Source: Patescibacteria group bacterium (GTDB taxonomy: Bacteria > Patescibacteriota > Patescibacteriia > Magasanikbacterales > GWA2-37-8). From it: a DNA stretch of 49,843 bases. The stretch spans positions 1 through 49,843 of the forward strand of contig JAQWDH010000008.1 of assembly GCA_028705565.1 (NCBI GenBank), read 5' to 3'. Both the position numbers and the translations under genes were made by a program. This document shows positions 6,008 through 14,322 of the stretch, in pieces; position 1 is the first letter of the stretch; each line of letters starts with the position of its first letter. The notes under the pieces are model-generated. The model saw only the letters and a list, made by a program, of their open reading frames with translations, was not told the DNA's origin and searched no databases.

Positions 6008-8699
6008 TATACTTTTTCCCGCTGCCGCACGGGCACTGCTCATTGCGGCCAACTTTGTTTTTTCCGACTGTCGCGGACGAAACTGATTCTTTTTCCGCGC
6101 CGCTCAAAACCATATTCCCTTTTTGCAAAACACTCGGCGCCATTTTTATTCCGATGTTCACTTTAAAAATCAAATAAACGACTTCTTTTCTGATTAAATT
6201 CAAAAGTTCGCTGAACATTCTGAATGTTTCTTTTTTGTATTCAACCAACGGGTCGTGCTGACCGTAACCGCGCAAGCCGATGCCTCGGCGCAAATGGTCA
6301 ACGGCGACCAGATGGTCAACCCACAAATTATCAATGGAACGCAACAGCACCTGTTTTTCTATTTCCAAACTTAAACCTTTTTCCGGAATCCGACCTATAA
6401 ATTCGTCGTATTTTTTTTCAGCCAAAGATATAAGATATTCAATAAGTTCGGTTCGCGAAACCATGCCATCGTTTTTTTCCTTGCCTTTTTGGCTGAAACC
6501 GGATAATTTTTCTTTTTCTTCGCCATCCAAAGTAAAAATTGTCTGCGCGGTTTCAATTATTTCTTTAATGTTCCACGCGCTTTGGTCCTCGTTGTTCGCG
6601 TGAAAAGAAACGAACTCTTCAATTTCTTCCTCCACCATATTGAGAATGATTTTTCTAAGCGTCTCTTCGGACATTCCATCTTTTTCTTTATTAAAAACCT
6701 CTAAAATTTTCCGTCTTTTTCCATACACAACTTCGCGATGGCGATTCAAAACATCATCATATTCAAGCAAATGTTTGCGCGTGTCAAAATGAAATCCCTC
6801 AACTTTTTTCTGAGCGGATTCAATGATTCGGCTGATGGTTTTATTTTCAATCGGCATATCGTCCGGCACGCGCAAACTTTGCATTACTGAACGGATGCGG
6901 TCTCCGGCGAAAATTCGCATCAAATCGTCTTCGGTTGATAAATAAAATAACGATTCGCCCGGGTCTCCTTGGCGGCCGGCGCGTCCGCGCAACTGGTTGT
7001 CTATACGGCGGCTCTCGTGCCTTTCAGTTCCGATAACGCATAATCCTCCGGCAACGCGCGTTTTTTCTCCTTCCATTGAATCCGGAGGATTTCCGCCCAA
7101 AATAATATCCACGCCTCGGCCGGCCATATTCGTCGCCAAAGTCACCGAACCGGCTCGGCCTGCTTGTGCTATGATTTGACCTTCTTTTTCATGATTTTTG
7201 GCGTTTAAAATTTCATGCTTAATGCCTTCGCGTTCAAGATACAAACTCAAAGCTTCATTTTTTTCCACTGAAACCGTGCCAATAAGCACTGGCTGGCCTT
7301 TTTGATTCAGTTCTTTCACTTTTTGCGCGATGGCCTTGTGTTTTGCTTCTTCGGTTCTGTAAATTTTATCCGGCCCGTCAACTCTTTGACTCGGTTTATT
7401 TGACGGCACAACCACAACTTCCAAAGAATAAATCTTGCCGAATTCCTCCGCTTCTGTCACGGCAGTGCCGGTCATACCGGCTATTTTTTTATACATCCTA
7501 AAAAAATTTTGAAAAGTGACTGTTGCCATCGTGCGGCTTTCGTGCTGAATTTTTACCCCTTCTTTCGCTTCAATCGCCTGATGCAGCCCCTCGCTGTATC
7601 TGCGTCCGGGCAGTTTGCGTCCGGTAAATTCATCTACAATTATAACTTCGCCGTTCTCAACGACATAATCACGGTCCCGGCGAAAAAGCGCGTGCGCGTG
7701 CAGAGATTGTTCAACGTGATGAACCGTGGTAAGTCCGCCTTCAGCATAAATATTTTCAACACCGAGCAATTTTTCCATTTTTTTAATTCCGCTTTCTGTC
7801 AATGTGGCAGTGCGCATTTTTTCATCCACGTTATAATCGTCATTTTCTTTTAAATTTTTAACCAGTCCGGCAAATTTGTAATACATATCCGCCGCTTCTT
7901 CCGCCTGCGCTGAAATAATAAGCGGCGTGCGCGCTTCATCTATTAAAATTGAGTCAACCTCGTCCACAATCGCGTAATTCAAGTCTCTTTGCGACATCTC
8001 GGACAAATCCTGCACCATGTTGTCGCGCAAATAATCAAATCCGTATTCATTATTCGTGCCGTAAACAATATCGCATTTATACGCTTCTTGCCGAGAACAA
8101 GGCTCCAGATATTCCTGCTCAACTTTAAACATTCCTTTCTCGTCTCTTTCTTTGTCAATCTCGCCCCCCTCGTTTAACTCTTGATTTTTTAAAGTTGACT
8201 GCGAATTGTATCTGAAAGACACAAGCTGATTTTGAATCACGCCAATCGTAAGCCCAAGCGCGTCATAAATTTGCCCCATCCACACCGCGTCGCGTTTCGC
8301 CAAATAATCATTGACTGTGACTAAATGAACGCCTTTTCCCGAGAGAGCGTTTAAATATACAGGTAAAGTGGCGACAAGAGTTTTTCCTTCTCCTGTTTTC
8401 ATTTCAGCGATTTGACCGCGATGCAAAACAACTCCTCCAATAAGCTGAACATCAAAATGACGCATGCCGGTCAAACGTTTTGAAACCTCGCGAACAGCGG
8501 CAAACGCTTCGGGTAAAATATCATCCAAACTTTCGCCTTTGGACAAACGCGCTTTGAATTCATCTGTTTTAATTTTAAAATCAGGCAAAATCAGCTTTGC
8601 CATCTCCGGTTCAAAAAAATTTATTTGCTTTACAATCGGCCAAATTCCATCAACGACTTTTTTATTCGGGTCGCCGAAAATTTTAGTTAAAAAAGACAT
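5988..8699 (-). CDS. secA: Preprotein translocase ATPase SecA
   Basis: 903 residues from the ATG at 8697-8699 (MSFLTKIFGDPNKK), a typical SecA start; in-frame readings further upstream add only 16 atypical residues. Nucleotide-binding domain 1 has MKTGEGKTL (Walker A) and DEVDSILIDEARTPLIIS (Walker B). The preprotein cross-linking region, a second helicase domain with LATNMAGRGVDI and RGRAGRQGDPG, the scaffold helix and the C-terminal zinc tail (CPCGSGKKYKRCHG) follow in order. SecA drives proteins through SecYEG with ATP. An insertion of about 30 residues (NSQSTLKNQELNEGG and on) in domain 1 is unusual next to textbook SecA. It follows rpmG and a terminator, with no strong promoter seen between. 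Confidence 0.97.
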   Translation of the reverse strand: MSFLTKIFGDPNKKVVDGIWPIVKQINFFEPEMAKLILPDFKIKTDEFKARLSKGESLDDILPEAFAAVREVSKRLTGMRHFDVQLIGGVVLHRGQIAEMKTGEGKTLVATLPVYLNALSGKGVHLVTVNDYLAKRDAVWMGQIYDALGLTIGVIQNQLVSFRYNSQSTLKNQELNEGGEIDKERDEKGMFKVEQEYLEPCSRQEAYKCDIVYGTNNEYGFDYLRDNMVQDLSEMSQRDLNYAIVDEVDSILIDEARTPLIISAQAEEAADMYYKFAGLVKNLKENDDYNVDEKMRTATLTESGIKKMEKLLGVENIYAEGGLTTVHHVEQSLHAHALFRRDRDYVVENGEVIIVDEFTGRKLPGRRYSEGLHQAIEAKEGVKIQHESRTMATVTFQNFFRMYKKIAGMTGTAVTEAEEFGKIYSLEVVVVPSNKPSQRVDGPDKIYRTEEAKHKAIAQKVKELNQKGQPVLIGTVSVEKNEALSLYLEREGIKHEILNAKNHEKEGQIIAQAGRAGSVTLATNMAGRGVDIILGGNPPDSMEGEKTRVAGGLCVIGTERHESRRIDNQLRGRAGRQGDPGESLFYLSTEDDLMRIFAGDRIRSVMQSLRVPDDMPIENKTISRIIESAQKKVEGFHFDTRKHLLEYDDVLNRHREVVYGKRRKILEVFNKEKDGMSEETLRKIILNMVEEEIEEFVSFHANNEDQSAWNIKEIIETAQTIFTLDGEEKEKLSGFSQKGKEKNDGMVSRTELIEYLISLAEKKYDEFIGRIPEKGLSLEIEKQVLLRSIDNLWVDHLVAVDHLRRGIGLRGYGQHDPLVEYKKETFRMFSELLNLIRKEVVYLIFKVNIGIKMAPSVLQKGNMVLSGAEKESVSSATVGKNKVGRNEQCPCGSGKKYKRCHGA

Positions 8700-8745
8700 A
8701 AAATTTTTTAAATTAAGCGAAATCGGCGTTATTTTAAAAACAAAC

Positions 8746-8768
8746 AAGCAAGCCGGTTTAGCTTGCTT
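8746..8768 (-). terminator. Intrinsic terminator after rpmG
   Basis: Minus strand: AAGCAAGC, loop of 7, GCTTGCTT, then GTTTGTTTTT. The arms are 8746-8753 and 8761-8768. It lies between the rpmG stop and the secA start, so secA must have another promoter or depend on read-through. Confidence 0.75.
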
Positions 8769-8807
8769 ATTTTATCATCAAACATCAAAAATGACAAGAC
8801 GAAATCT

Positions 8808-8963
8808 CTATTTCGTTTCCTTGTGAGTCGTGTGTTTTTTGCAATATTTACAGTGTTTTTTCAGCTCCAAACGATTTTTTAGGGTCTTTTTGTTTTTATT
8901 TGAAAAACAAGTAACCCTTTTGCACTCCGCGCACTCAAATTTGACTAAATTATCTTGCGACAT
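8808..8963 (-). CDS. rpmG: Ribosomal protein bL33
   Basis: 51 residues starting MSQDNLVKFECAECK. It has the two CxxC pairs of the zinc-binding L33 form (CAEC near residues 11-14 and CKYC near 38-41), the middle NKNKKTLKNRLELKK and a KKHTTHKETK tail. It is a small protein of the 50S subunit near the E site. It sits directly downstream of the tRNA cluster in the same direction, a common arrangement for rpmG, and is followed by its own terminator. Confidence 0.93.
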   Translation of the reverse strand: MSQDNLVKFECAECKRVTCFSNKNKKTLKNRLELKKHCKYCKKHTTHKETK

Positions 8964-9035
8964 ACTAATTATTTATTGAATAAAATAATTTTTTTTGCGT
9001 CCTTTACACTTGCCATCGCCAATTTTTTTACTCCG

Positions 9036-9117
9036 TGGGTGGGGTAGGATTCGAACCTACGAAGGCGGAGCCAGCAGATTTACAGTCTGCCCCAGTTGGC
9101 CACTTTGGTACCCACCC
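9036..9117 (-). tRNA. tRNA-Tyr (GUA)
   Basis: Class II tRNA with a long variable arm. The acceptor stem pairs GGGTGGG with CCCACCC. The anticodon loop reads CTGTAAA with anticodon GTA, and the T arm is GTAGG-TTCGAAT-CCTAC. CCA is not encoded, so it must be added by the CCA-adding enzyme. First of the tRNAs upstream of rpmG. Confidence 0.95.
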
Positions 9118-9136
9118 TTTTAATATCACTCCTTTG

Positions 9137-9208
9137 AGCCGCCTCTCGGATTTGGACCGAGGACCTTCACTTTACAAAAGTGTTGCTCTACCACTGAGCT
9201 AAGGCGGC
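9137..9208 (-). tRNA. tRNA-Thr (UGU)
   Basis: Acceptor stem GCCGCCT/AGGCGGC, D arm GCTCAGTGGTAGAGC, anticodon loop TTTGTAA with anticodon TGT, T arm CTCGG-TCCAAAT-CCGAG. The first anticodon-stem pair is an A-A mismatch. CCA is not encoded. Confidence 0.93.
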
Positions 9209-9211
9209 ATA

Positions 9212-9275
9212 TTATCACGAGCCGATGAGCGGATTTGCCTGCCCGCCTCTGGCGGGGACCACTGACCTTTCGCTA
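9212..9275 (-). pseudogene. Decayed tRNA-Thr copy interrupted by a palindromic repeat
   Basis: Bases 9212-9237 are identical to 9304-9329, the 3' end and flank of the functional tRNA-Thr(GGU) gene. The match then breaks at an inserted CCTG-CCCGCC-TCT-GGCGGG palindrome (about 9238-9256) and resumes imperfectly (GACCACTGACCT against GAACCGCTGACCT). The anticodon arm and 5' half are no longer recognisable, so this is a dead duplicate and not a working tRNA. Confidence 0.65.
9238..9257. repeat. Palindromic repeat inside the tRNA copy
   Basis: CCCGCC (9242-9247), TCT, GGCGGG (9251-9256). It shares the core CCGCC-TYT-GGCGG with 4635-4647, suggesting a dispersed short palindrome family in this genome. 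Confidence 0.55.
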
Positions 9276-9311
9276 CGCTCAACTTACCTTGATAAATTTA
9301 CGCTTATCACG

Positions 9312-9384
9312 AGCCGATGAGCGGATTTGAACCGCTGACCTACTCCTTACCATGGAGTTGCTCTACCAACTGAGCTACATCGGC
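9312..9384 (-). tRNA. tRNA-Thr (GGU)
   Basis: Acceptor stem GCCGATG pairs with CATCGGC written on the plus strand at 9378-9384. The D arm is GCTCAGTTGGTAGAGC. The anticodon stem ACTCC/GGAGT encloses loop ATGGTAA with anticodon GGT. The T arm is GCGG-TTCAAAT-CCGC. CCA is not encoded. It lies 4 bases beyond the stop of the upstream TPR gene, so the tRNAs may be cut from a longer transcript. Confidence 0.95.
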
Positions 9385-9388
9385 GATT

Positions 9389-10288
9389 TCAGATTTTATT
9401 TATCCTGTCTTTAAAACTTTCCAATTTCTGGTTTTCAGGATTAACCAAATGCAAATCTCTATATCCTTTCAACGCCAACTCCTTGTCGCGGCATATTATA
9501 GCAATTTCAATCAAAAAGTCAAGAAATTTAGGATTTTGCGGTTCCAATTCCACCGCTTGTATGATGGCTTCTTTGGCTGTTTCCTGCTGATTTATTTTTA
9601 ACAAAAGTTCGGCCAAATGATAATATCGCGGAGACAAAGAATCGTTAATCATAATGGCTCTCTGATAAAATTCAATTGCTTTTTCGGTTTCTCCTTTCAT
9701 TTCCGATATCTCCGCCAATTTCATAATTACAGTATCGTCATCCTGATCAAGTTTTGAAACGAAAATATATGTTTGATACGCTTCGTCCAAAGAATTTTTT
9801 CCAAAATACGAATCTCCAAGTCCCCTGTACGCGGAAACGGCTTTCGGGTCCAATTTAACGGCTGCGATAAAATTTTCTTCCGCCTTTTCAAAACTATTCG
9901 CGCTCAAGCACTTTTCGCCTTCGTTAATCAACTGTTTTAATTTTTCTTTTTTCTCGTCAACATCCATCGCGCCGCGTAATGTCTTTTCTTTAAGCGCCTC
10001 TTCATGTCTGATAAGCGCTTCCATTTTCCCGACATAAATTCTAAAACGCGTTTGCAGTTTTTCCCAAACACGCGCCAACGGACGCGCGTACTTTTTCCAT
10101 TTATCTTTTACGACGCGCCCATGTTCCGCGATCCGTTTGGATATGATTTCCTTTTTCTTTCGCGAAATTTTTTCTTCCGGCATTTCATTAACATCCAAAT
10201 TTGAAACTTGCGGAAACTTACGCGCAAAAATGACTGCCGTGATAACGACGCAAATGGTTATTACAATCAAAAGAATTATATTCAACAT
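9389..10288 (-). CDS. Membrane-anchored TPR protein
   Basis: 299 residues. An N-terminal membrane helix (about 2-22, LNIILLIVITICVVITAVIF) is followed by a basic, lysine-rich, probably helical segment (about 40-115). Then come tetratricopeptide repeats: AEENFIAAVKLDPKAVSAYRG, then DEAYQTYIFVSKLDQDD, KAIEFYQRAIMINDSLS and AKEAIIQAVELEPQN. TPR domains bind other proteins, so this is probably a membrane-tethered scaffold; its partner is not shown by the sequence. It lies 4 bases after tpiA in the same unit and just before the tRNA cluster. Confidence 0.85.
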   Translation of the reverse strand: MLNIILLIVITICVVITAVIFARKFPQVSNLDVNEMPEEKISRKKKEIISKRIAEHGRVVKDKWKKYARPLARVWEKLQTRFRIYVGKMEALIRHEEALKEKTLRGAMDVDEKKEKLKQLINEGEKCLSANSFEKAEENFIAAVKLDPKAVSAYRGLGDSYFGKNSLDEAYQTYIFVSKLDQDDDTVIMKLAEISEMKGETEKAIEFYQRAIMINDSLSPRYYHLAELLLKINQQETAKEAIIQAVELEPQNPKFLDFLIEIAIICRDKELALKGYRDLHLVNPENQKLESFKDRINKI

Positions 10289-10292
10289 AAAA

Positions 10293-11057
10293 TTATTTTT
10301 TAACCGATTCTTTTATAATTTCAAGCCAACTTTTCAATTTTGCGGAAGCGCCTCCGACTAAAACCCCGTCAATCGCCGACTTTGCCAAAAACGCGCCAAT
10401 ATTTTTTCCATCCACGCTTCCTCCATAAAGCGCGGCGACATATCCGGCTTTAGGAACTGTTTTTTTCACTGTTTCTTTTATTATTTCCTGAATTTTTTGC
10501 GCTTCTTCAGGGTCGCACGCGTCGCCGGTGCCGATAGCCCAAACAGGTTCATAAGCGATTATTATTTCTTTTCCTTTCGGCCAAGATATTTTTTTTAACG
10601 CCGATTCCAGTTGATTTTTAACGACTCTTTCCGTGATTCCGTTTTTTTTCTCCGCCGATGTTTCGCCAACGCATAACACCGGTGTCAAACCGGCAGCTAA
10701 AACCGCTTCAAATTTCTTTTCAGTCTCTTCCAAACTTTCACCGAACAAATGGCGACGTTCCGAATGTCCAACCAACGCGTATTCGCATCCGGCTTCCTTA
10801 TACATATTAGCTGACACCTCTCCTGTATAACCGCCTTTGTCAACCCAATAAACATTTTGCGCGCCGATTCCGATTCCAACATCGCGAAAAACTTGAGCCA
10901 CTGGATAAAAAGACAAAGCGCTCGGAAAAATCGCCATTTTTATACGCTTGTCAAAATTCTTCGCCTCGCTCGCGAGCGCGTTCGCCAAAATGTTGCTCTC
11001 GTCGTAATCAAGATACATTTTCCAATTGGCAAAGAGATAAATCGCGTTTTTTTTCAT
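10293..11057 (-). CDS. tpiA: Triosephosphate isomerase
   Basis: 254 residues, standard length. The active-site residues are in place: N11 and K13 in FANWKMY, H98 in VGHSERR, E170 in AYEPVWAIGTG, and the phosphate-binding loop ALYGGSV and VLVGGASAK near the end. The flexible loop 6 is WAIGTGDA. It interconverts dihydroxyacetone phosphate and glyceraldehyde 3-phosphate in glycolysis. It lies between an M16 peptidase gene and the TPR gene with gaps of 4-6 bases, so the three are probably co-transcribed. Confidence 0.97.
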   Translation of the reverse strand: MKKNAIYLFANWKMYLDYDESNILANALASEAKNFDKRIKMAIFPSALSFYPVAQVFRDVGIGIGAQNVYWVDKGGYTGEVSANMYKEAGCEYALVGHSERRHLFGESLEETEKKFEAVLAAGLTPVLCVGETSAEKKNGITERVVKNQLESALKKISWPKGKEIIIAYEPVWAIGTGDACDPEEAQKIQEIIKETVKKTVPKAGYVAALYGGSVDGKNIGAFLAKSAIDGVLVGGASAKLKSWLEIIKESVKK

Positions 11058-11063
11058 AAATAA

Positions 11064-12362
11064 TCAATCTTTAAATATTTCCAAAATTTCTTTTTTTCCA
11101 TAAGGTCCTATCACCGCCACTCGCATTTTATTCAAAACAAAAATCTGTTTTGCCAAATCGCGCGCTTCAACGGCCGTAACTTTTTCTATTTTTTTCAAAA
11201 CTTCTTCATAAGTTTCCATCTTTGGAGAGAACCAAAACTGTTTCGCGAATAATTCGGCTTGCGCGCTAGAATCCTCCATTGACAAAACCGTTCTGCCCGA
11301 AATATTGCTTTTCGCTTCAGCCAACTCTTTTTTTCCAACCAATTCAGAAGAAATTTTTCTCAATTCGTCTTTTATGACCTTAACCGCCTCTTTCAATCGC
11401 TCGGGGTCTAAACCAGCTTGTATCTGCGCCGCCCCAACGTCCAAATGCCACACAGAACCTGCGCCGATTGAATACGCCAAGCCGCGTTTTTCCCGCACCT
11501 CCACAAAAAGACGCGAGCTCATGCTTCCGCCTAAAATAGACAAAAGAACTGAGGCGGCATATTTTTTTTTATCAAAATAAGATAAACCAGGAAAGCCAAG
11601 AATAACCTGCGCCTGGTCAACTTTTCTTACTCCGACTTCTATTCTTTTTTCCAAAGGCAATATTTTTTCCGGCCAAAAAAATTTTAAAAATTCATTTTGC
11701 TGAAAACAATTTTTTCCACTTGACTCGCTGCGCGGCGTTTCTTTTTCAAAGTACTTTTTCAAATCTTCAATTCCTTTTTTATCCACGTCGCCAGCCGCGA
11801 CCAAAACCATATTATTCGGCCTGTAAGCCGACTTATAATAATCCCAAAGTTCGTTCCGAGTTATATTTTTAACAGATTTTTCAGTTCCGGCTATATCCCA
11901 ACCCAACGGATGCTCGCCGAACATCGCTTTATCAAAAAGATTATCAACGGCCATTATCGGATTGTCATCATACATTCTTATTTCTTCCGTTATCACGCCT
12001 TTTTCTTTTTCAATTTCTTCTGGTTCAAATTTTGAACAAAAAAGCATATCGGAAAGAATGTCATACGCCAATTTCTGCTGTTTGCCGTCTATCTTCACGT
12101 AATAACCTGTGTAATCTTTATAAGTAAAAGCGTTAAAATGCGCGCCTGCCGCGTCCAATTCGCGTGAAATGTCAAGAGATGTTGGCCGCTTTTTCGTGCC
12201 CTTAAACATCAAATGCTCAACGAAGTGGGAAGCTCCTGAAATTTTTTTGTTTTCATAACGAGAACCAATTGGAAACATAGCCAAGACAGTCACCGCCTTT
12301 GTTCCCTTCACGGGAACGGTGATTAAATTGATTCCGTTTTTCAGTTTGGAAATACTATGCAT
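11064..12362 (-). CDS. M16 family zinc peptidase
   Basis: 432 residues. The inverted zinc motif HxxEH is HFVEH (H46, E49, H50). The N-terminal M16 fold continues with ITEEIRMYDDNP, where a third metal ligand is expected, and the inactive second half includes SYFDKKKYAASVLLSILGGSMSSRL and REKRGLAYSIG, typical of the processing peptidase and PqqL-like group. Members cut short peptides or leader sequences. No signal peptide is seen, so it is probably cytoplasmic. It follows glyS by 5 bases and precedes tpiA by 6. Confidence 0.92.
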   Translation of the reverse strand: MHSISKLKNGINLITVPVKGTKAVTVLAMFPIGSRYENKKISGASHFVEHLMFKGTKKRPTSLDISRELDAAGAHFNAFTYKDYTGYYVKIDGKQQKLAYDILSDMLFCSKFEPEEIEKEKGVITEEIRMYDDNPIMAVDNLFDKAMFGEHPLGWDIAGTEKSVKNITRNELWDYYKSAYRPNNMVLVAAGDVDKKGIEDLKKYFEKETPRSESSGKNCFQQNEFLKFFWPEKILPLEKRIEVGVRKVDQAQVILGFPGLSYFDKKKYAASVLLSILGGSMSSRLFVEVREKRGLAYSIGAGSVWHLDVGAAQIQAGLDPERLKEAVKVIKDELRKISSELVGKKELAEAKSNISGRTVLSMEDSSAQAELFAKQFWFSPKMETYEEVLKKIEKVTAVEARDLAKQIFVLNKMRVAVIGPYGKKEILEIFKD

Positions 12363-12367
12363 AAAAC

Positions 12368-13744
12368 CTAATCGTCAAATTTCTCATCAAAATAATTTTT
12401 CAAATTTCCAATTTCCACTCTTTCCTGCTCCATGGTGTCGCGGTCGCGAACCGTGACTTTTTTATCTTCCAGCGTATCAAAGTCAACTGTAACGCAGTAT
12501 GGCGTGCCGATTTCATCTTGCCTGCGATAACGTTTTCCGATGGAACCGGATTCATCATATTGCGTCATCCGTTTTTTCCAAAGCTCGGCCTGTATTTCCA
12601 AAGCCAATTTTTGCAACGGCTCTTTTTTGGACAAAGGAAAAACGGCTATTTTAATCGGCGCCAAGTCCTTGTGCAAACGCAAAACGATTTCTTTTTCGTG
12701 TTTCGCGTCTTCTTCACCGCTGCGCGCGTCAATCTCATCAAACGCGTCAACCAAAAACATCAAAACCGCGCGGTCCGCCCCGTCGGATGTTTCCACTATC
12801 CAAGGGATGAATTTTTCGCCGGTTTCTTCGTCGCGATAAGTCATATCAACTTTTGAATATTGCCCATGGCGAGACAAATCCCAATCTCCTCGGTTATGCA
12901 CGCCCGCCATTTCTTTCCAACCGCCCCACGGCGTATTGTATTCAATGTCCCACGCGTCCTTCGCGTAGTGCGCGCGCTCATTATCGGCGTGCTGCCGCCA
13001 GCGCATATTTTCTTCTTTCATGCCCAAATTTTTATACCAATTCCATCTTTGCTCTTTCCAATAATTAAAATGCTTTTCAGCGTCTTTCGGGTTCACAAAA
13101 TACTGCTGCTCCATTTGTTCAAACTCGCGCATGCGAAAAGTGAAATTTTTGGTGGTGATTTCATTGCGAAACGCCTTGCCGATTTGCGCGATGCCAAACG
13201 GCAATTTTTTTCTCATTGATTCTTTAACGCTCAAATAATCCAAATAAATACCTTGGCAAGTTTCGCCTCTCATATACGCTTCTTCTTTTTGCCCTTCCAC
13301 AGAACCGAGCTCTGTTTTCATCAGCAAATTAAAATTTTTCGGCTCCGTAAGTTCGCCGCCGCAATCCGGACATTTCAAATCCTTCATCTCAATCGGTTTT
13401 TCTTTTATATAACCGGGCTCCGCTTGTTTAGCCTCCAAAAGATGGTCGGCGCGAAAACGATGATGGCATGATTTGCATTCAACCAATGGGTCGTGAAAGC
13501 TCTGTAAATGTCCGCTCGCTTCCCACACGATGCGCGGAGTGAGTATGGCGCTGTCCAATCCCACCACGTCGTTTCTTTTCGCAACCATTGCTTTCCACCA
13601 CGCTTTTTTCAAATTATTTTTCAATTCAACTCCGAGCGGACCGTAATCGTAGCTCGCGGCCAAACCTCCATAAATTTCAGCCGTTTGATAAATAAAGCCC
13701 CTCCTTTTCGCCAAAGAAATAATTTTTTCAAAATCGTCTGTCAT
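12368..13744 (-). CDS. glyS: Glycyl-tRNA synthetase (dimeric class II type)
   Basis: 458 residues, the alpha2-type enzyme (also called glyQS). Begins with KIISLAKRRGFIYQTAEIYGG and YDYGPLGVELKNNL, the typical GlyRS front. A zinc-finger-like insert with CKSCHHRF and CPDCGGEL follows at about 97-150. Class II motif 2 is around GIAQIGKAFRNEITTKNF, motif 3 around ETSDGADRAVLMFL, and a C-terminal anticodon-binding domain (IKIAVFPLSKKEPLQ) ends the protein. It charges tRNA-Gly. It lies 7 bases after frr in a likely shared transcript. Confidence 0.96.
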   Translation of the reverse strand: MTDDFEKIISLAKRRGFIYQTAEIYGGLAASYDYGPLGVELKNNLKKAWWKAMVAKRNDVVGLDSAILTPRIVWEASGHLQSFHDPLVECKSCHHRFRADHLLEAKQAEPGYIKEKPIEMKDLKCPDCGGELTEPKNFNLLMKTELGSVEGQKEEAYMRGETCQGIYLDYLSVKESMRKKLPFGIAQIGKAFRNEITTKNFTFRMREFEQMEQQYFVNPKDAEKHFNYWKEQRWNWYKNLGMKEENMRWRQHADNERAHYAKDAWDIEYNTPWGGWKEMAGVHNRGDWDLSRHGQYSKVDMTYRDEETGEKFIPWIVETSDGADRAVLMFLVDAFDEIDARSGEEDAKHEKEIVLRLHKDLAPIKIAVFPLSKKEPLQKLALEIQAELWKKRMTQYDESGSIGKRYRRQDEIGTPYCVTVDFDTLEDKKVTVRDRDTMEQERVEIGNLKNYFDEKFDD

Positions 13745-13751
13745 AAAATTT

Positions 13752-14303
13752 TTATACTAAATTAATTTCTTTTTCTTTCTTTTCCACGATGTCTTTGATT
13801 TTATCGCTGTTCTCTTTTGTCATTTTATCCAAATCTTCCTGTAATCTGTATCTATCGTCCTCTCCAATTTCTCCATTTTTTTCTTCCGCCAAAATCAAAT
13901 TTTTTACATCGTCCCTTATTTTTCTCAAAGCGATTCTCGCTGTCTCGGCTTTCTGATTCAATAATTTTACCAAATCTTTTTTTCGTTCCACGGTCAAATC
14001 GGGCAAAACCACCCTAATTAACCTGCCATCATTCACAGGATTAAAACCGAGCTCGGAATCACGCACCGCTTTTTCTACCGCAGAAAACAAACCTTTGTCC
14101 CAAGGTTCAATATTAATTGTTTTCGGGTCCGGAATTGAAAGTGAAGCCACCGCCTTTAACGGCTGATACACTCCATACGCTTCCACTTTAATATCCTCAA
14201 CCAAAATAGTAGACGCTCGTCCTGTTCTCAATTGAAGCGTGTCTCTGTTTAAAGAATCAATCACCTGATTAAAATCCGCTTTAAAATCACTTAAACTTAT
14301 CAT
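13752..14303 (-). CDS. frr: Ribosome recycling factor
   Basis: 183 residues, the usual length. Signature stretches: LQLRTGRASTILVEDIKVEAYG, PLKAVASLSIPDPKTI, NDGRLIRVVLPDLTVERKKDLVKLL and the helical end DKIKDIVEKKEKEI. RRF together with EF-G splits the post-termination ribosome. It sits between the Asp-box lipoprotein gene (19 bases upstream) and glyS (7 bases downstream). Confidence 0.97.
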   Translation of the reverse strand: MISLSDFKADFNQVIDSLNRDTLQLRTGRASTILVEDIKVEAYGVYQPLKAVASLSIPDPKTINIEPWDKGLFSAVEKAVRDSELGFNPVNDGRLIRVVLPDLTVERKKDLVKLLNQKAETARIALRKIRDDVKNLILAEEKNGEIGEDDRYRLQEDLDKMTKENSDKIKDIVEKKEKEINLV

Positions 14304-14322
14304 ATAATTTTATTTAATTTTA

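Noticed and set aside
9212-9310. A third functional tRNA gene
   Set aside because: Only the 3' portion matches a tRNA; the anticodon arm and acceptor stem cannot be formed.
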